From Ruminiclostridium sp. (GTDB lineage: Bacteria; Bacillota; Clostridia; Oscillospirales; Ruminococcaceae): a DNA stretch of 43,784 bases. The notes beneath the pieces are model-generated. The model was not told where the DNA came from and searched no databases. It saw nothing but the letters and a program-made list of their open reading frames with translations. Positions within the stretch are counted from its first letter, which is position 1, and every line of letters begins with the position of its first letter. This document shows positions 1-9,005 of the stretch, piece by piece. A program made the position numbers and the translations under genes. Location of the stretch: NCBI GenBank assembly GCA_017941355.1, contig JAGAWN010000284.1, forward strand, positions 1 through 43,784. Direction: 5' to 3'.

Positions 1-164
1 AGCAGCATCACGAACCAGTACGCAAACAGGAACGCGCTTATGAGCAGCCACCGAAGTGCCGTTTTTGCGGTATCCGCAGCTATCTGCTTCTTTGTCATTC
101 CGGCGTAGTATGAGTTCTTCCGTCTGCGGAAGCCCTCTCTCGGCGGCTTTTTCTTATTCTGCAT
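1..164 (-). CDS. N-terminus of a membrane protein, possibly a sugar ABC transporter permease (partial)
   Basis: The ATG lies at 164 on the minus strand and the frame stays open to the window edge, giving 54 residues. A basic N-terminus (MQNKKKPPREGFRRRKNSYY) is followed by a hydrophobic stretch from about residue 40 (RWLLISAFLFAYWFVML) that looks like a first transmembrane helix. The start overlaps the last 11 bases of the GH43 gene upstream, so the two are probably translationally coupled. A short basic cytoplasmic tail before the first helix is usual in MalF/MalG-type permeases, and a permease would suit an arabinan locus, but the fragment is too short to place in a family. What is seen is a coupled membrane protein; the permease label is inference. 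Confidence 0.5.
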   Translation of the reverse strand, partial: MQNKKKPPREGFRRRKNSYYAGMTKKQIAADTAKTALRWLLISAFLFAYWFVML

Positions 165-1758
165 TTTCAAGGTATTTTACACCCCACACGCTCTCATCGT
201 CCCCGACAGCGGAGAACGTCATGACCGTGGTTCCCGCCTCGTCCGGCATTTCGCAGAACACGCCGCTGTACGTCTTGTCTCCGAGAGTCAGCGTCATATA
301 GCAGGTGCCGTCGGTCATCTTCCATGTACCCTCGGTCTTTTCCGCTGCCGCTGTACCGTCGTCGTTCAGGTAGAGTATCACCGGCTCGGCTACCTTGGCG
401 TCGATCTTCATGCCCTGATCTATGAAGTAGTAGCGCCCCGCTGTCTGCTCAGCCGTGTAACCGGTCTCAGGAGCTTTCTCTCCCTGTGTCTGATACGGGA
501 GCATACACGGCCAGCCTTCCTCATTCACGATGAACTGATGAACGCGGGGTGAATGACGTTCGCTTCCGTCATCGAAACGCGTGTGATATACTATGTATTT
601 TCTCCCGTCGTCATCGACCAGCGCCGAGTTGTGTCCGGTCGCCTTGTACGCTTTTGACAGGCTCGGCAGCATATAGTTGCCGGAGAGTTTAAGTCCGAAG
701 TAAGAGTGGTTGAGTCCCTTTTCCGGCTTTCTTCCGAACATATCGACATACTCGCCGTCCGGCTTGTCGCTGCGGAAAACGCGTATCTGATAACCGCCGT
801 CTCGGTTGAGTCCGCCGTAGGACACGAACAGGTAGTAGTACCCGCTCTCCTCGTCCCACAAGATATACGGTCCTTCTATGGAGTTATGACCGCCGCCGAG
901 AAGTCTCTTGCCGTAGTAGGCATCGACGCTGTTTTCGGGATCGGCTTCCGGGTGTATCACCTTTCCGGTGTTTTCGTCAAGCTCCAGCAGGAAAATGCCG
1001 CCGCTCCACGAGCCGTAAACCATCCACAGTCTGCCGTCCGCATCGTAGAATACCGCGGGGTCTATGGCGTTGGGGTAATCCTCGAATTTGTATTCATCGC
1101 CCTTGAAGTAGGTTTCGAGGGCGTAGTCCTCGCTGACATAATCGAGAACATCTGTAGCCTTTATCGTTTCCTTGTCGTATCCGGAGTAGATGAGCGCGCC
1201 CTGCCACTCAAACGGACCTTCGGGGCTGTCCGAAATGCCGTAGCAGAGATTGGAGGCATTCCACGTCGATGTGGTGCAGTAGTACATAACGTACTTGCCC
1301 ATAGCCTTGTTGTATATAACGTCCGGCGCCCAGACGTGCTCACCGCCCTGCTTGGCGTTATCGGTGGGGATAGTGCTCTTCGGGCTGCCCGCGTAGGCGA
1401 AAGCTTCGTCATATACGCTGTATATCTGTCCGAAAACCGTGTTGCTTGCTCTGTACCCGTCCGCAACGAATCTCCATGTCTTGAGGTCGTCGCAGGAAGC
1501 GCAGGACATATGTGAACCGTATATATAGTATTTCCCGTCAGCTTTCAGAACGGACGGATCATGCACGGACGCTCCCGAGGAAACATTTCCTTTTTTTATG
1601 CCGTCATAGCTTACGGTAAAATCGTAATCCCTGTCTGCCACATCTGCCTCCGCCTGCGTCTGTTCCGATGCAGTTGCCGGTGTCTGCGAACCGCAGCCGG
1701 AAATTGTAATGACAACTGCCGAAAAAGCAGCAAACAACTTGATTATTTCGCCTCTCAT
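154..1758 (-). CDS. GH43 family lipoprotein, arabinan endo-1,5-alpha-L-arabinanase
   Basis: The 534-aa product should cut the alpha-1,5-arabinan backbone at the cell surface. A lipoprotein signal peptide ends at the lipobox ISGC, lipidated on Cys22, followed by a low-complexity linker to about residue 45. The five-bladed GH43 propeller shows the expected three acids: Asp67 in HDPS (base), Asp233 in AIDPAVF (pKa modulator) and Glu295 in IEGPY (acid). His376 in GHNS matches the metal-binding His of Abn2-like arabinanases. From about residue 425 there is a separate beta-rich C-terminal domain, as in the Abn2 type. The start has AAGGAG seven bases upstream. Transcription should come from the promoter at 1818-1847 under AraC-type control. 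Subfamily is inferred from architecture; other arabinan-active GH43 activities are possible. Confidence 0.88.
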   Translation of the reverse strand: MRGEIIKLFAAFSAVVITISGCGSQTPATASEQTQAEADVADRDYDFTVSYDGIKKGNVSSGASVHDPSVLKADGKYYIYGSHMSCASCDDLKTWRFVADGYRASNTVFGQIYSVYDEAFAYAGSPKSTIPTDNAKQGGEHVWAPDVIYNKAMGKYVMYYCTTSTWNASNLCYGISDSPEGPFEWQGALIYSGYDKETIKATDVLDYVSEDYALETYFKGDEYKFEDYPNAIDPAVFYDADGRLWMVYGSWSGGIFLLELDENTGKVIHPEADPENSVDAYYGKRLLGGGHNSIEGPYILWDEESGYYYLFVSYGGLNRDGGYQIRVFRSDKPDGEYVDMFGRKPEKGLNHSYFGLKLSGNYMLPSLSKAYKATGHNSALVDDDGRKYIVYHTRFDDGSERHSPRVHQFIVNEEGWPCMLPYQTQGEKAPETGYTAEQTAGRYYFIDQGMKIDAKVAEPVILYLNDDGTAAAEKTEGTWKMTDGTCYMTLTLGDKTYSGVFCEMPDEAGTTVMTFSAVGDDESVWGVKYLENAE

Positions 1759-1817
1759 ATTACTGCTCCTTTGCTCCGGAAAGAAATATTTTTCTACAAT
1801 GTATTTACGCTGTATTT

Positions 1818-1847
1818 ATTATATACCTTTTTTCGCCGTCGTTTCAA
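1818..1847 (-). promoter_or_regulatory. Promoter of the GH43 arabinanase gene
   Basis: On the minus strand the -35 is TTGAAA (1847-1842) and the -10 is TATAAT (1823-1818), with an 18-bp spacer. The first T of the -35 is also the last base of an operator repeat (1847-1860). The -10 lacks the TG extension seen in most other promoters here, which fits an activator-dependent promoter. The transcript would have a leader of about 55 nt. Confidence 0.7.
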
Positions 1848-1881
1848 TGGATAATAGTCTAATATATATGGATAATTATCT
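1847..1881 (-). promoter_or_regulatory. AraC-type operator pair upstream of the GH43 gene
   Basis: Read towards the GH43 gene, two 14-bp direct repeats lie here: AGATAATTATCCAT (1881-1868), then a 7-bp spacer, then AGACTATTATCCAT (1860-1847). Their starts are 21 bp apart, two helical turns, the spacing typical of AraC-family dimer sites. The inner copy abuts and shares one base with the -35 box. An equivalent arrangement precedes the GH127 operon at 2837-2871. The likely ligand is the AraC-type protein encoded at 1989-2837; assignment is by proximity. Confidence 0.7.
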
Positions 1882-1988
1882 CACGAGATGTTATACTTTT
1901 CACAAACTGCAATTGACCCAAAACTGTACGGACAAATTTTCCGCTCTCATACAGCTATCCGGACTTGTATGCACATAAACCGGCGGTG

Positions 1989-2837
1989 TCAATAGTCGGA
2001 TTTGGCAGAAAAGCGGTATTCTTTCGGAGAAGTGCCGCTGAACGCATGAAAGCACCTGCTGAAATACAATCTGTCCTCAAAGCCCAGCCTGCTTGCGATA
2101 TCCCCTACCGGAAGCAGCGTGGAACGAAGAAGATAAGCCGCTACCTGCATACGGTGCGTATTGTGATACTGCTGCATCGTGACGTTGTACTCCTGCTTGA
2201 AAACCGCCGCCATTCGCTTGTAGCTCAGGAAGAACTCCTTTTCCAGCTTTTCGGCACTGAACGGCTCGGCATAGTGCTTTTCAAGCCACATACGGATCTT
2301 CCGCGACAGCGAATAGTCATTTTTGTCCATATATTTCAAAAGAGCTATATCCGCAAGAAACGAATAGAACATACCGTTCATTCTCATTCGTTTCAGATCA
2401 TCTCCGTTGCGGCTGTAGTCCGCAAGTTCGGAAAATCTTCTCTCTATGTATCCGTTTTTCAGCCCGCTCAGCTTTTTCGGCAGCACCTCATACGCCCGAA
2501 GCGGCTGATTCAGCACCAACGGGCTTGCGTCCGGCTCAAACGGCGGTGTGCCGCTGTCCGGCTCGTCGAGATAGAAATGCGCATAATACCATTTGGTGCC
2601 GCGCTGCGTCTCCTTTGTTCCGTAATGCCGTACATGGTGCTTCAGGAAGAGCAGTTCTCCCTCATTGATATCGTAGTCCGTGCCGTCCTCCGAAACATAC
2701 ATCGTTCCCTCAACAACATAGATAAGATCGTTGAATTCCAGCACCCTGTCAAGGTGGTAAAAAGGCTCGGCTGCCGCAAGGAAATCACAGGCGCAGACGA
2801 TAGGCTGACAAGCCGAAGATAATATGATCTCGTTCAA
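1989..2837 (-). CDS. AraC-family transcriptional regulator of the arabinan locus
   Basis: The 282-aa protein has an N-terminal cupin-like sensing domain (about 20-165, with the EGTMYVSEDG and NEGELLFLKH strands) and a C-terminal AraC DNA-binding domain of two helix-turn-helix units (about 185-280). The family signature is at the end: VGDIASRLGFEDRLYFSRCFHAFSG (given here only as the conserved helix region), followed by PKEYR. The chosen start is a TTG at 2837 with GGAGG six bases upstream; no ATG fits as well. It sits between the GH43 gene and the GH127 operon and has its own divergent promoter at 2893-2921. It is probably an L-arabinose- or arabinooligosaccharide-responsive activator of both; the ligand is inferred from context. 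Confidence 0.88.
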   Translation of the reverse strand: MNEIILSSACQPIVCACDFLAAAEPFYHLDRVLEFNDLIYVVEGTMYVSEDGTDYDINEGELLFLKHHVRHYGTKETQRGTKWYYAHFYLDEPDSGTPPFEPDASPLVLNQPLRAYEVLPKKLSGLKNGYIERRFSELADYSRNGDDLKRMRMNGMFYSFLADIALLKYMDKNDYSLSRKIRMWLEKHYAEPFSAEKLEKEFFLSYKRMAAVFKQEYNVTMQQYHNTHRMQVAAYLLRSTLLPVGDIASRLGFEDRLYFSRCFHAFSGTSPKEYRFSAKSDY

Positions 2838-2871
2838 GACTATCCTCCATATTTATAAGATTATTATCCAT
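2837..2871 (+). promoter_or_regulatory. AraC-type operator pair upstream of the GH127 operon
   Basis: Read towards GH127, AGACTATCCTCCAT (2837-2850) is followed by a 7-bp AT spacer and AGATTATTATCCAT (2858-2871), again 21 bp apart. The inner copy shares its last T with the -35 box of the GH127 promoter, exactly as at the GH43 promoter. The outer copy matches the repeat at 12 of 14 positions and covers the ribosome binding site and first base of the regulator's own TTG start. Binding here could therefore activate GH127 and block transcription of the regulator gene at once. Confidence 0.65.
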
Positions 2872-2900
2872 TGATTTTTACCTTACAATACAATTATAAT
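2871..2900 (+). promoter_or_regulatory. Promoter of the GH127-GH51-kinase-araD operon
   Basis: TTGATT (2871-2876), an 18-bp spacer and TATAAT (2895-2900). Both the 18-bp spacing and the fusion of the -35 to an upstream operator repeat are the same as at the GH43 promoter. The resulting leader to the GH127 start is about 150 nt. The -10 overlaps the -10 of the divergent regulator promoter (2893-2898). Confidence 0.65.
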
Positions 2901-2921
2901 AAAAGCAGCCGCAAATGTCAA
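2893..2921 (-). promoter_or_regulatory. Promoter of the AraC-type regulator
   Basis: On the minus strand TTGACA (2921-2916), a 17-bp spacer and TATAAT (2898-2893). This near-consensus promoter fires towards the regulator gene and its transcript crosses the operator pair at 2837-2871. Its -10 overlaps the GH127 promoter's -10, so the two promoters should compete for polymerase. Confidence 0.65.
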
Positions 2922-2950
2922 TACATATTTACAACATTGATCGACATTTG
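2912..2950. repeat. Inverted repeat over the regulator promoter -35
   Basis: CAAATGTC (2912-2919) is repeated in inverted form as GACATTTG (2943-2950), with 23 bases between. The left arm overlaps the -35 of the regulator promoter. It could be a second operator or chance; no family consensus is recognised. Confidence 0.3.
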
Positions 2951-3058
2951 TCCTGTCATTCACGCAATTACAAACGCGGCAACACACCGCATTTCAGCGG
3001 TATTATATAGACAAAAATCCCACAAGGCACAAAATATCCCCGAAAGGCAGACAAAAAC

Positions 3059-4963
3059 ATGAAAATACAGCATCAGACCGGTCAGGCTGCTTACAGTTCA
3101 GGCGGCTTTATCGGAAAGTATCAGAAGCTTGTCAGCGAAACCGTCATACCGTATCAGTACGCAGTGCTGAACGACAAAGCCGAGGGCGCCGAAAAGAGCC
3201 ATGTGGTGCGGAACTTCATAAACGCCGGCAGAGCGGTGCGCGGCGAAGATACCGGCGACGGCTTTTACGGAATGGTCTTTCAGGACAGCGACGCGGCAAA
3301 GTGGATCGAAGCAGCCGCCTATTCCCTGCGCAATTTCCCGGATCCCGTGCTTGAAAAGCAGGTTGACGATCTCATTGACATAATAGCCGCCGCACAGGAC
3401 GAGGACGGCTATCTCAATACATATTTCACCATAAAGGACAAGGAAAAGCGCTGGACGAATATTCTGGAAGCCCATGAACTTTACTGCGCGGGTCACATGA
3501 TCGAAGCTGCCTGCGCCTGCTGCGAAGCTTTGGGCAAACGGAAACTGCTGGACGTAATGCTGAAAAACGTTTCACATATATATAAGGTATTCGTCGAAGA
3601 TAAGCACGGCGGGTTCCCGGGTCACCCCGAGATCGAGCTTGCGCTTATGAAGATGTACCGCCTCACAGGGGACAGGAAGTGCCTTGAACTTGCGGAATAT
3701 TTCATAAACACCCGCGGCTGTGACACAGATTACTACAAGCGCGAGTGCGAAGCCCGCAAATGGCAGGTGTGGGGCAATGATCCCGGAAACGGGGATTACC
3801 AGCAGAGTGCGGTGCCGCTGCGCAAAGCCTCCGACGCTGTGGGACACGCTGTGCGCGCGGTGTACCTTTACACCGGAATGGCAGATCTCGCCGCCGAGAC
3901 CGGCGACAGCGAGCTTTACGATGCCTGCGTGCGGCTGTGGAACAGCATCACGAAGCGGCAGATGTACGTTACCGGCGGTATCGGCTCCACCGTTCACGGC
4001 GAGGCTTTCAGCACAGACTTCGACCTCCCGCCGGACACCGCGTACGCGGAGACCTGCGCTTCTATAGGACTTATGTTCTTTGCTTCCCGTATGCTGGAAA
4101 ACGAAGTAAAGGGCGAGTACGCGGACGTTATGGAACAGGCGTTCTTCAACACCGTCCTCGCGGGTATGCAGCTCGACGGAAAGCGGTTCTTCTACGTCAA
4201 CCCGCTGGAGGTCGTCCCCGGCATTTCCGGCAAGGTGCAGACCCAGAAGCATGACCTCACACAGCGTCCGGGCTGGTATGCCTGCGCCTGCTGTCCGCCC
4301 AACGCGGCACGGCTGATCTCATCTTTCGGGAAGTACGCCTACGGCGAAAGCGCCGATACCGCCTACTGCCACCTGTTCGCTGCCGGAAGCGTAAGCTTTG
4401 AGAACGGCATACAGCTTTCCTGCGAAACGGAGTACCCCTACGGGTTTACTGTGAAATACAAAGTCTCCGGAAACGGCAATGTCGCGGTAAGGATACCGGC
4501 ATGGAGCAAACAGTTCACCCTCACGGTGAACGGCAGCCCGGTCAACGCGGAACCGGCAAACGGGTATGTGTATATCCCTGTCGCCGGCAGCAGCGAGATA
4601 GTTCTCACGCTTGACGGCACGCCGCGATTCGTGTACGCTTCACCGAAGATACCGAGACTGACCGGCTTTGCCGCAGTTTGCAGGGGTCCGCTGGTGTACT
4701 GCTTCGAGGGCGTTGACAACGGCGGCGATGTGCTTTCGCTGAGACTCGATACTTCCGGAGAGATAACGGTGAGCGACGAGCCGGAAACTCTCGGCGGCAC
4801 CGTAAAGCTCGGAGTTCCCGCGCTGCGGACAGCGCAGACGGACGAACTCTACACCTCACAGAGACCTGCGCAGACCGCCTGCACCGCTTACGCCGTACCA
4901 TACTGCACATGGGGCAACAGAGGCGAAAACCAGATGAGAGTCTGGATCCCGACAGCAAAATAA
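3059..4963 (+). CDS. GH127 beta-L-arabinofuranosidase
   Basis: The 634-aa protein belongs to the DUF1680/GH127 family typified by Bifidobacterium HypBA1, which removes beta-linked L-arabinofuranose from short arabino-oligosaccharides such as those on hydroxyproline-rich plant proteins. The zinc-cysteine active site is complete: Glu315 in GEAF, Glu331 and Cys333 in AETCAS, and Cys411-Cys412 in CACCPPN correspond to HypBA1 Glu322, Glu338, Cys340 and Cys417-Cys418, with Cys412 the presumed nucleophile. An (alpha/alpha)6 barrel occupies about 1-420, with beta-sandwich domains after it. There is no signal peptide, so it acts in the cytoplasm on imported oligosaccharides. The ATG at 3059 has GAAAGG upstream. 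First gene of a four-gene operon; GH51 follows after 38 bp. Confidence 0.9.
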   Translation: MKIQHQTGQAAYSSGGFIGKYQKLVSETVIPYQYAVLNDKAEGAEKSHVVRNFINAGRAVRGEDTGDGFYGMVFQDSDAAKWIEAAAYSLRNFPDPVLEKQVDDLIDIIAAAQDEDGYLNTYFTIKDKEKRWTNILEAHELYCAGHMIEAACACCEALGKRKLLDVMLKNVSHIYKVFVEDKHGGFPGHPEIELALMKMYRLTGDRKCLELAEYFINTRGCDTDYYKRECEARKWQVWGNDPGNGDYQQSAVPLRKASDAVGHAVRAVYLYTGMADLAAETGDSELYDACVRLWNSITKRQMYVTGGIGSTVHGEAFSTDFDLPPDTAYAETCASIGLMFFASRMLENEVKGEYADVMEQAFFNTVLAGMQLDGKRFFYVNPLEVVPGISGKVQTQKHDLTQRPGWYACACCPPNAARLISSFGKYAYGESADTAYCHLFAAGSVSFENGIQLSCETEYPYGFTVKYKVSGNGNVAVRIPAWSKQFTLTVNGSPVNAEPANGYVYIPVAGSSEIVLTLDGTPRFVYASPKIPRLTGFAAVCRGPLVYCFEGVDNGGDVLSLRLDTSGEITVSDEPETLGGTVKLGVPALRTAQTDELYTSQRPAQTACTAYAVPYCTWGNRGENQMRVWIPTAK

Positions 4964-5001
4964 TAATTGTCACAATAAAATAATCATTCAGGAGGATAAC
5001 A

Positions 5002-6465
5002 ATGAAAAAACTCAACGCAGCGGTAAACGCATTTGACAAAAGATCCCACATAAACCGTGATATCTACGGCCACTTCTCCGAACATCTCGGCAGATGTATC
5101 TACAACGGTATCTTCGTGGGCGAGAACTCCCCGATACCCAATACCGACGGTGTACGCAATGACATCATCGAGGCATTCAAGGCAATAAAAATGCCGGTGC
5201 TCCGCTGGCCGGGCGGCTGCTTCGCGGACGAATACCACTGGCGTGACGGCATAGGCGATAAGGCGAGCCGTCCGAAAATGGTGAATACCCACTGGGGCGG
5301 CGTTACCGAGGACAACTCCTTCGGTACTCACGAGTTCTTCAATATGTGCGAGAAGATAGGCTGCGAGCCTTACCTTGCAGGAAATGTCGGAAGCGGTACT
5401 GTCGAGGAACTTGCTGACTGGATAGAATACATAACCTTTGACGGCGTTTCCCCGCTTGCGGACGAGCGCCGCAAAAACGGCAGAGAGAAGCCCTGGAAGC
5501 TGAAATACCTCGGTATCGGCAACGAAAACTGGGGCTGCGGCGGCAATATGCGCCCCGAATACTACGCAGACCTCTACCGCCGCTATCAGACATACTGCCG
5601 CAATTTCAGCGGCAACGAGCTGTTCAAAGTAGCGGGCGGTCCCAACGTTGACGACTACCACTGGACAGATGTTCTTATGAGCATAGTGAACGACTGGCAC
5701 GCAAAGGCGATATCGCTGCACTACTACACTATCCCCTCCGGTGATTTCGAGCATAAGGGAAGTGCCACAAAGTTCACGGACGACGAGTATTACAATACGA
5801 TCAGAAACGCGCGCCGCATGGACGAACTCATCGAGAAGCACAGCGCGATAATGAAGAAGTACAGCGACAAGATGAAGCTTGTTGTGGACGAATGGGGCTG
5901 TTGGTTCGATGTCGAGGAGGGTACGAATCCCGGATTCCTGTATCAGCAGAACACCATGCGCGACGCGATAGTTGCCGCGGTAAGCCTCAACATCTTCAAT
6001 CAGCGCTCCAACGTAGTCTGCATGGCGAACCTCGCGCAGGCTGTGAACGTTCTCCAGTGCCTGCTGATGACCGAGGGCGACAAGCTGCTGAAAACTCCCA
6101 CATATCACGTTTTCGATATGTTCAAGTCTCATCAGGATTCCGAGCTGCTCTACAGCTACACGGACAACGAAGAGACAAACGGTATCCCCGCTGTGTCGCA
6201 GTCGGTATCTATGGACAAGGACGGCAATATGACCATGACTTTTGCCAACGCTTCACTCTCCGAGGATTACGAGATCGACTGCGCGATAATCGGTGCAAAG
6301 CCCGGAAAAGCGGAAGCCCGCGTACTCACCGGAGATGTGAGAGCATACAATGATTTCAGCGCTCCCGAAAAGCTTGCTCCCGCTGCACACAGCGCGGAGA
6401 TCACCGATAACGGCGTTAAGTTCACGCTCCCGAAATGCTCGGTAGTAAGCATAATTCTTTCCTGA
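5002..6465 (+). CDS. abfA: GH51 alpha-L-arabinofuranosidase
   Basis: The 487-aa intracellular exo-enzyme releases terminal alpha-L-arabinofuranose from arabino-oligosaccharides. The TIM barrel shows RWPGGCF (about 69-75), the acid/base Glu175 in GIGNENW and the nucleophile Glu297 in VVDEWG, with a C-terminal beta-sandwich from about residue 385. Length is normal for bacterial GH51 and no signal peptide is present. The start is preceded by AGGAGG. With GH127 upstream it lets the cell process both alpha- and beta-linked arabinofuranose; the kinase follows 15 bp after the stop. The symbol is used by family convention. Confidence 0.92.
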   Translation: MKKLNAAVNAFDKRSHINRDIYGHFSEHLGRCIYNGIFVGENSPIPNTDGVRNDIIEAFKAIKMPVLRWPGGCFADEYHWRDGIGDKASRPKMVNTHWGGVTEDNSFGTHEFFNMCEKIGCEPYLAGNVGSGTVEELADWIEYITFDGVSPLADERRKNGREKPWKLKYLGIGNENWGCGGNMRPEYYADLYRRYQTYCRNFSGNELFKVAGGPNVDDYHWTDVLMSIVNDWHAKAISLHYYTIPSGDFEHKGSATKFTDDEYYNTIRNARRMDELIEKHSAIMKKYSDKMKLVVDEWGCWFDVEEGTNPGFLYQQNTMRDAIVAAVSLNIFNQRSNVVCMANLAQAVNVLQCLLMTEGDKLLKTPTYHVFDMFKSHQDSELLYSYTDNEETNGIPAVSQSVSMDKDGNMTMTFANASLSEDYEIDCAIIGAKPGKAEARVLTGDVRAYNDFSAPEKLAPAAHSAEITDNGVKFTLPKCSVVSIILS

Positions 6466-6480
6466 CAACGGAGGACAGAA

Positions 6481-8058
6481 ATGACGATAAACGAAAAAAT
6501 AGAACAGGGAAAAACATACCTCGGTATTGAACTCGGTTCCACACGCATAAAAGCGACTCTTATCGACGATACCTTTGCTCCCGCCGCAAGCGGCTCCCAC
6601 GAGTGGGAAAACAGGCTCGAAAACGGGTACTGGACATATTCGCTCGACGACATACACAGCGGGATACAGGCGTGCTTCGCAGACCTGAAAAAGGACGTTT
6701 CCGACAAGTACGGCGTAAAGCTTACCAATATCGGTTCCATGGGTATCTCCGCTATGATGCACGGCTACATGGCTTTCGACAAGGACGGAAAGCTTCTTGT
6801 TCCGTTCCGGACATGGAGAAACACCACCACCGAGCAGGCAGCTTCGGAACTCACAAAGCTATTCGGGTTCAACATTCCTCAGCGCTGGAGCATTGCACAT
6901 CTGTATCAGGTTATACTCAACGGCGAGGATCATCTTCCGCAGCTTGCTCATATCACTACTCTCGCCGGATATATCCACTATCTTCTCACCGGAAAGCGCG
7001 TTATCGGCGTGGGTGACGCTTCCGGTATGTTCCCGATAACCGACGGGAACTACGACAAGACCATGCTCGCAAAGTTCACCGACGCGGCAGCCGTACACGG
7101 CTTCACACAGGAAATCGGTGCAGTCCTGCCGGAAGTGCTTCTTGCCGGCGCGGACGCGGGCGTTCTCACCGAGGACGGCGCAAAGTTCCTTGACCCGGCA
7201 GGTGATCTTAAAGCCGGAATACCCCTCTGCCCTCCCGAGGGCGACGCGGGAACCGGAATGGCAGCCACAAACGCGGTACTTCCCAAGACCGGAAACATCT
7301 CCGCAGGAACCTCGATATTCTCCATGCTTGTTCTGGAAAAACCGCTGAAAGGCGTTTATCCCGAGATCGACATAGTTACAACTCCCGACGGCGCTCCGGT
7401 TGCTATGGTACACTGCAACAACTGCTGCTCCGAGCTTGACGCGTGGGTGAAGCTGTTCGATGAGTTTGCAAAGCTTTCCGGACATGAAATGAAGCGTTAT
7501 GAGATATATGACCTGCTGTACAACAACTCACTGAAAGGCGACACGGACTGCGGCGGTGTAGTATCCTACAACTACCTCTCCGGCGAACCGGTAACAGGAA
7601 TAGATAGCGGCAGACCGATGTATTTCCGTGAGCCGGACAGCTCCATGAACCTTGCAAACTTCTTCCGGGCGCAGATCTACTCCTCTTTCGCGGCATTATG
7701 CTCGGGAATGGATATCCTTTTTGATAAAGAGCAGGTTTCAGCCGAGCAGTTCACCGGTCACGGCGGTCTGTTCAAAACCAAGGGCGTTGCGCAGCAGTAT
7801 CTCGCGGACGCGCTGAAAACTCCCGTTTCCGTAATGAAGACCGCGGGTGAGGGCGGATCATGGGGAATCGCGCTGCTTGCTGCGTATATGGTCTGCGGTA
7901 AAGGCAGGAACCTTTCGGACTGGCTCGAAAACTGCGTATTCACCGATATGGAAAAGAGCACCTTAAAGCCCGACAATACCGGCTCTGACGGATTTGCGGG
8001 ATTCATGAAACGCTACAACGCGGGACTTGCGGCAGAGAAAAAGTTAGGAGATGTCTGA
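6481..8058 (+). CDS. FGGY-family carbohydrate kinase, probable L-ribulokinase
   Basis: The 525-aa kinase has the actin/hexokinase fold of the FGGY family: phosphate-1 loop [11 protein letters not shown] (about 15-25), the substrate-region WR.TT and GDASGMF motifs (105-185), the catalytic Asp255 in EGDAGTGM, and an adenosine motif near AGEGGSWG. It resembles xylulokinase-like FGGY proteins more than the classical AraB. Between arabinofuranosidases and AraD it most likely phosphorylates L-ribulose, as shown for the non-classical ribulokinase AraK of Clostridium acetobutylicum; xylulose is an alternative. GGAGG precedes the ATG. Its last 8 bases overlap the AraD start, indicating translational coupling. 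Confidence 0.82.
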   Translation: MTINEKIEQGKTYLGIELGSTRIKATLIDDTFAPAASGSHEWENRLENGYWTYSLDDIHSGIQACFADLKKDVSDKYGVKLTNIGSMGISAMMHGYMAFDKDGKLLVPFRTWRNTTTEQAASELTKLFGFNIPQRWSIAHLYQVILNGEDHLPQLAHITTLAGYIHYLLTGKRVIGVGDASGMFPITDGNYDKTMLAKFTDAAAVHGFTQEIGAVLPEVLLAGADAGVLTEDGAKFLDPAGDLKAGIPLCPPEGDAGTGMAATNAVLPKTGNISAGTSIFSMLVLEKPLKGVYPEIDIVTTPDGAPVAMVHCNNCCSELDAWVKLFDEFAKLSGHEMKRYEIYDLLYNNSLKGDTDCGGVVSYNYLSGEPVTGIDSGRPMYFREPDSSMNLANFFRAQIYSSFAALCSGMDILFDKEQVSAEQFTGHGGLFKTKGVAQQYLADALKTPVSVMKTAGEGGSWGIALLAAYMVCGKGRNLSDWLENCVFTDMEKSTLKPDNTGSDGFAGFMKRYNAGLAAEKKLGDV

Positions 8059-8752
8059 TATGCTTGAACAACTGAAACAGGAAGTGCTGGAAGCCAACCT
8101 CATGCTTCCGGCGCACGGGCTTGTTACCTTTACATGGGGAAACGTTTCCGGAGTTGACAGAGAGAGCGGTATGTTCGTCATCAAGCCTTCGGGTGTGGAA
8201 TATGACGGCATGACTGCCGATGATATGGTAGTCGTGAGTCTTGAGACAGGTGAGAAAGTTGAGGGAAAATACAAGCCCTCCAGTGATACTCCGACTCACC
8301 TCGAACTGTACCGCGCTTTCCCGGAACTCGGCGGCGTGTGCCATACGCACAGCCGTTGGGCTACATCGTTTGCCATGGCGGGAAAAGGGATAATCGCCCT
8401 CGGTACTACCCACGGCGACTACTTCTACGGCGAGGTTCCCTGCACACGGAAAATGACTCCTGCGGAGATAGCGGGCGAATACGAAAAAGAGACAGGAACC
8501 GTTATAATCGAGACATTCAAAGGCGTAGATCCCATGTCTATCCCCGCTGTGCTTGTAATGAGCCACGGACCGTTCACATGGGGCAAAAACGCTGCCGACG
8601 CTGTACACAATGCTGTGGTACTTGAAGAAGCTGCATTCATGAACTACCACGCACAGACCATGTCCCCCGGTATAGGACCCATGCAGCAGGAGCTTCTTGA
8701 CAAGCACTACCTGAGAAAGCACGGAAAGAATGCCTATTACGGGCAGAATTGA
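8051..8752 (+). CDS. araD: L-ribulose-5-phosphate 4-epimerase
   Basis: This 233-aa class II aldolase-type enzyme converts L-ribulose-5-phosphate to D-xylulose-5-phosphate, linking arabinose to the pentose phosphate or phosphoketolase routes. The zinc ligands are visible as His98 and His100 in HTHS and His172 in SHGPF, and the phosphate-binding GNVSG (30-34) and KPSG (45-48) motifs are intact. Length matches the E. coli enzyme. It overlaps the kinase by 8 bp and has TAGGAG upstream. It is the last gene of the operon; the isomerase AraA needed between arabinose and ribulose must be encoded elsewhere. Confidence 0.93.
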   Translation: MSDMLEQLKQEVLEANLMLPAHGLVTFTWGNVSGVDRESGMFVIKPSGVEYDGMTADDMVVVSLETGEKVEGKYKPSSDTPTHLELYRAFPELGGVCHTHSRWATSFAMAGKGIIALGTTHGDYFYGEVPCTRKMTPAEIAGEYEKETGTVIIETFKGVDPMSIPAVLVMSHGPFTWGKNAADAVHNAVVLEEAAFMNYHAQTMSPGIGPMQQELLDKHYLRKHGKNAYYGQN

Positions 8753-8972
8753 ATGCCACGATACCGAACAGAATAAAAAATGGGCTGTGAACGATCGGAA
8801 CCGTCTTTACGGTTTACCGTCTGCCGCAGCTCTTTTTTACCTGTTTCATATAATACTGGACACATCAGTCTGTCCTGCGCGGACGGCGGCAGGGAGAACC
8901 CTGTGCCCATACCGTTTCACGGAGATCCGTAACTCTGCCAATTGAACACCCAATACTGCTTTATTGACAAAC

Positions 8973-9005
8973 AAAGCCCGGGAACGTTCTCCCGGGCTTT
9001 TCTGT
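8973..9005. terminator. Bidirectional terminator between araD and the ECF gene
   Basis: An 11-bp perfect stem, AAAGCCCGGGA with TCCCGGGCTTT, flanks a 6-base loop, with T-rich sequence after it on the plus strand and A-rich before. It ends the minus-strand ECF gene and probably also the arabinose operon. The preceding stretch 8753-8972 holds no convincing gene. Confidence 0.8.

Noticed and set aside
4984-6132. A 382-codon open frame opposite GH51
   Set aside because: Antisense shadow of GH51 with no recognisable motif; GH51 has both catalytic Glu residues and a proper ribosome binding site.
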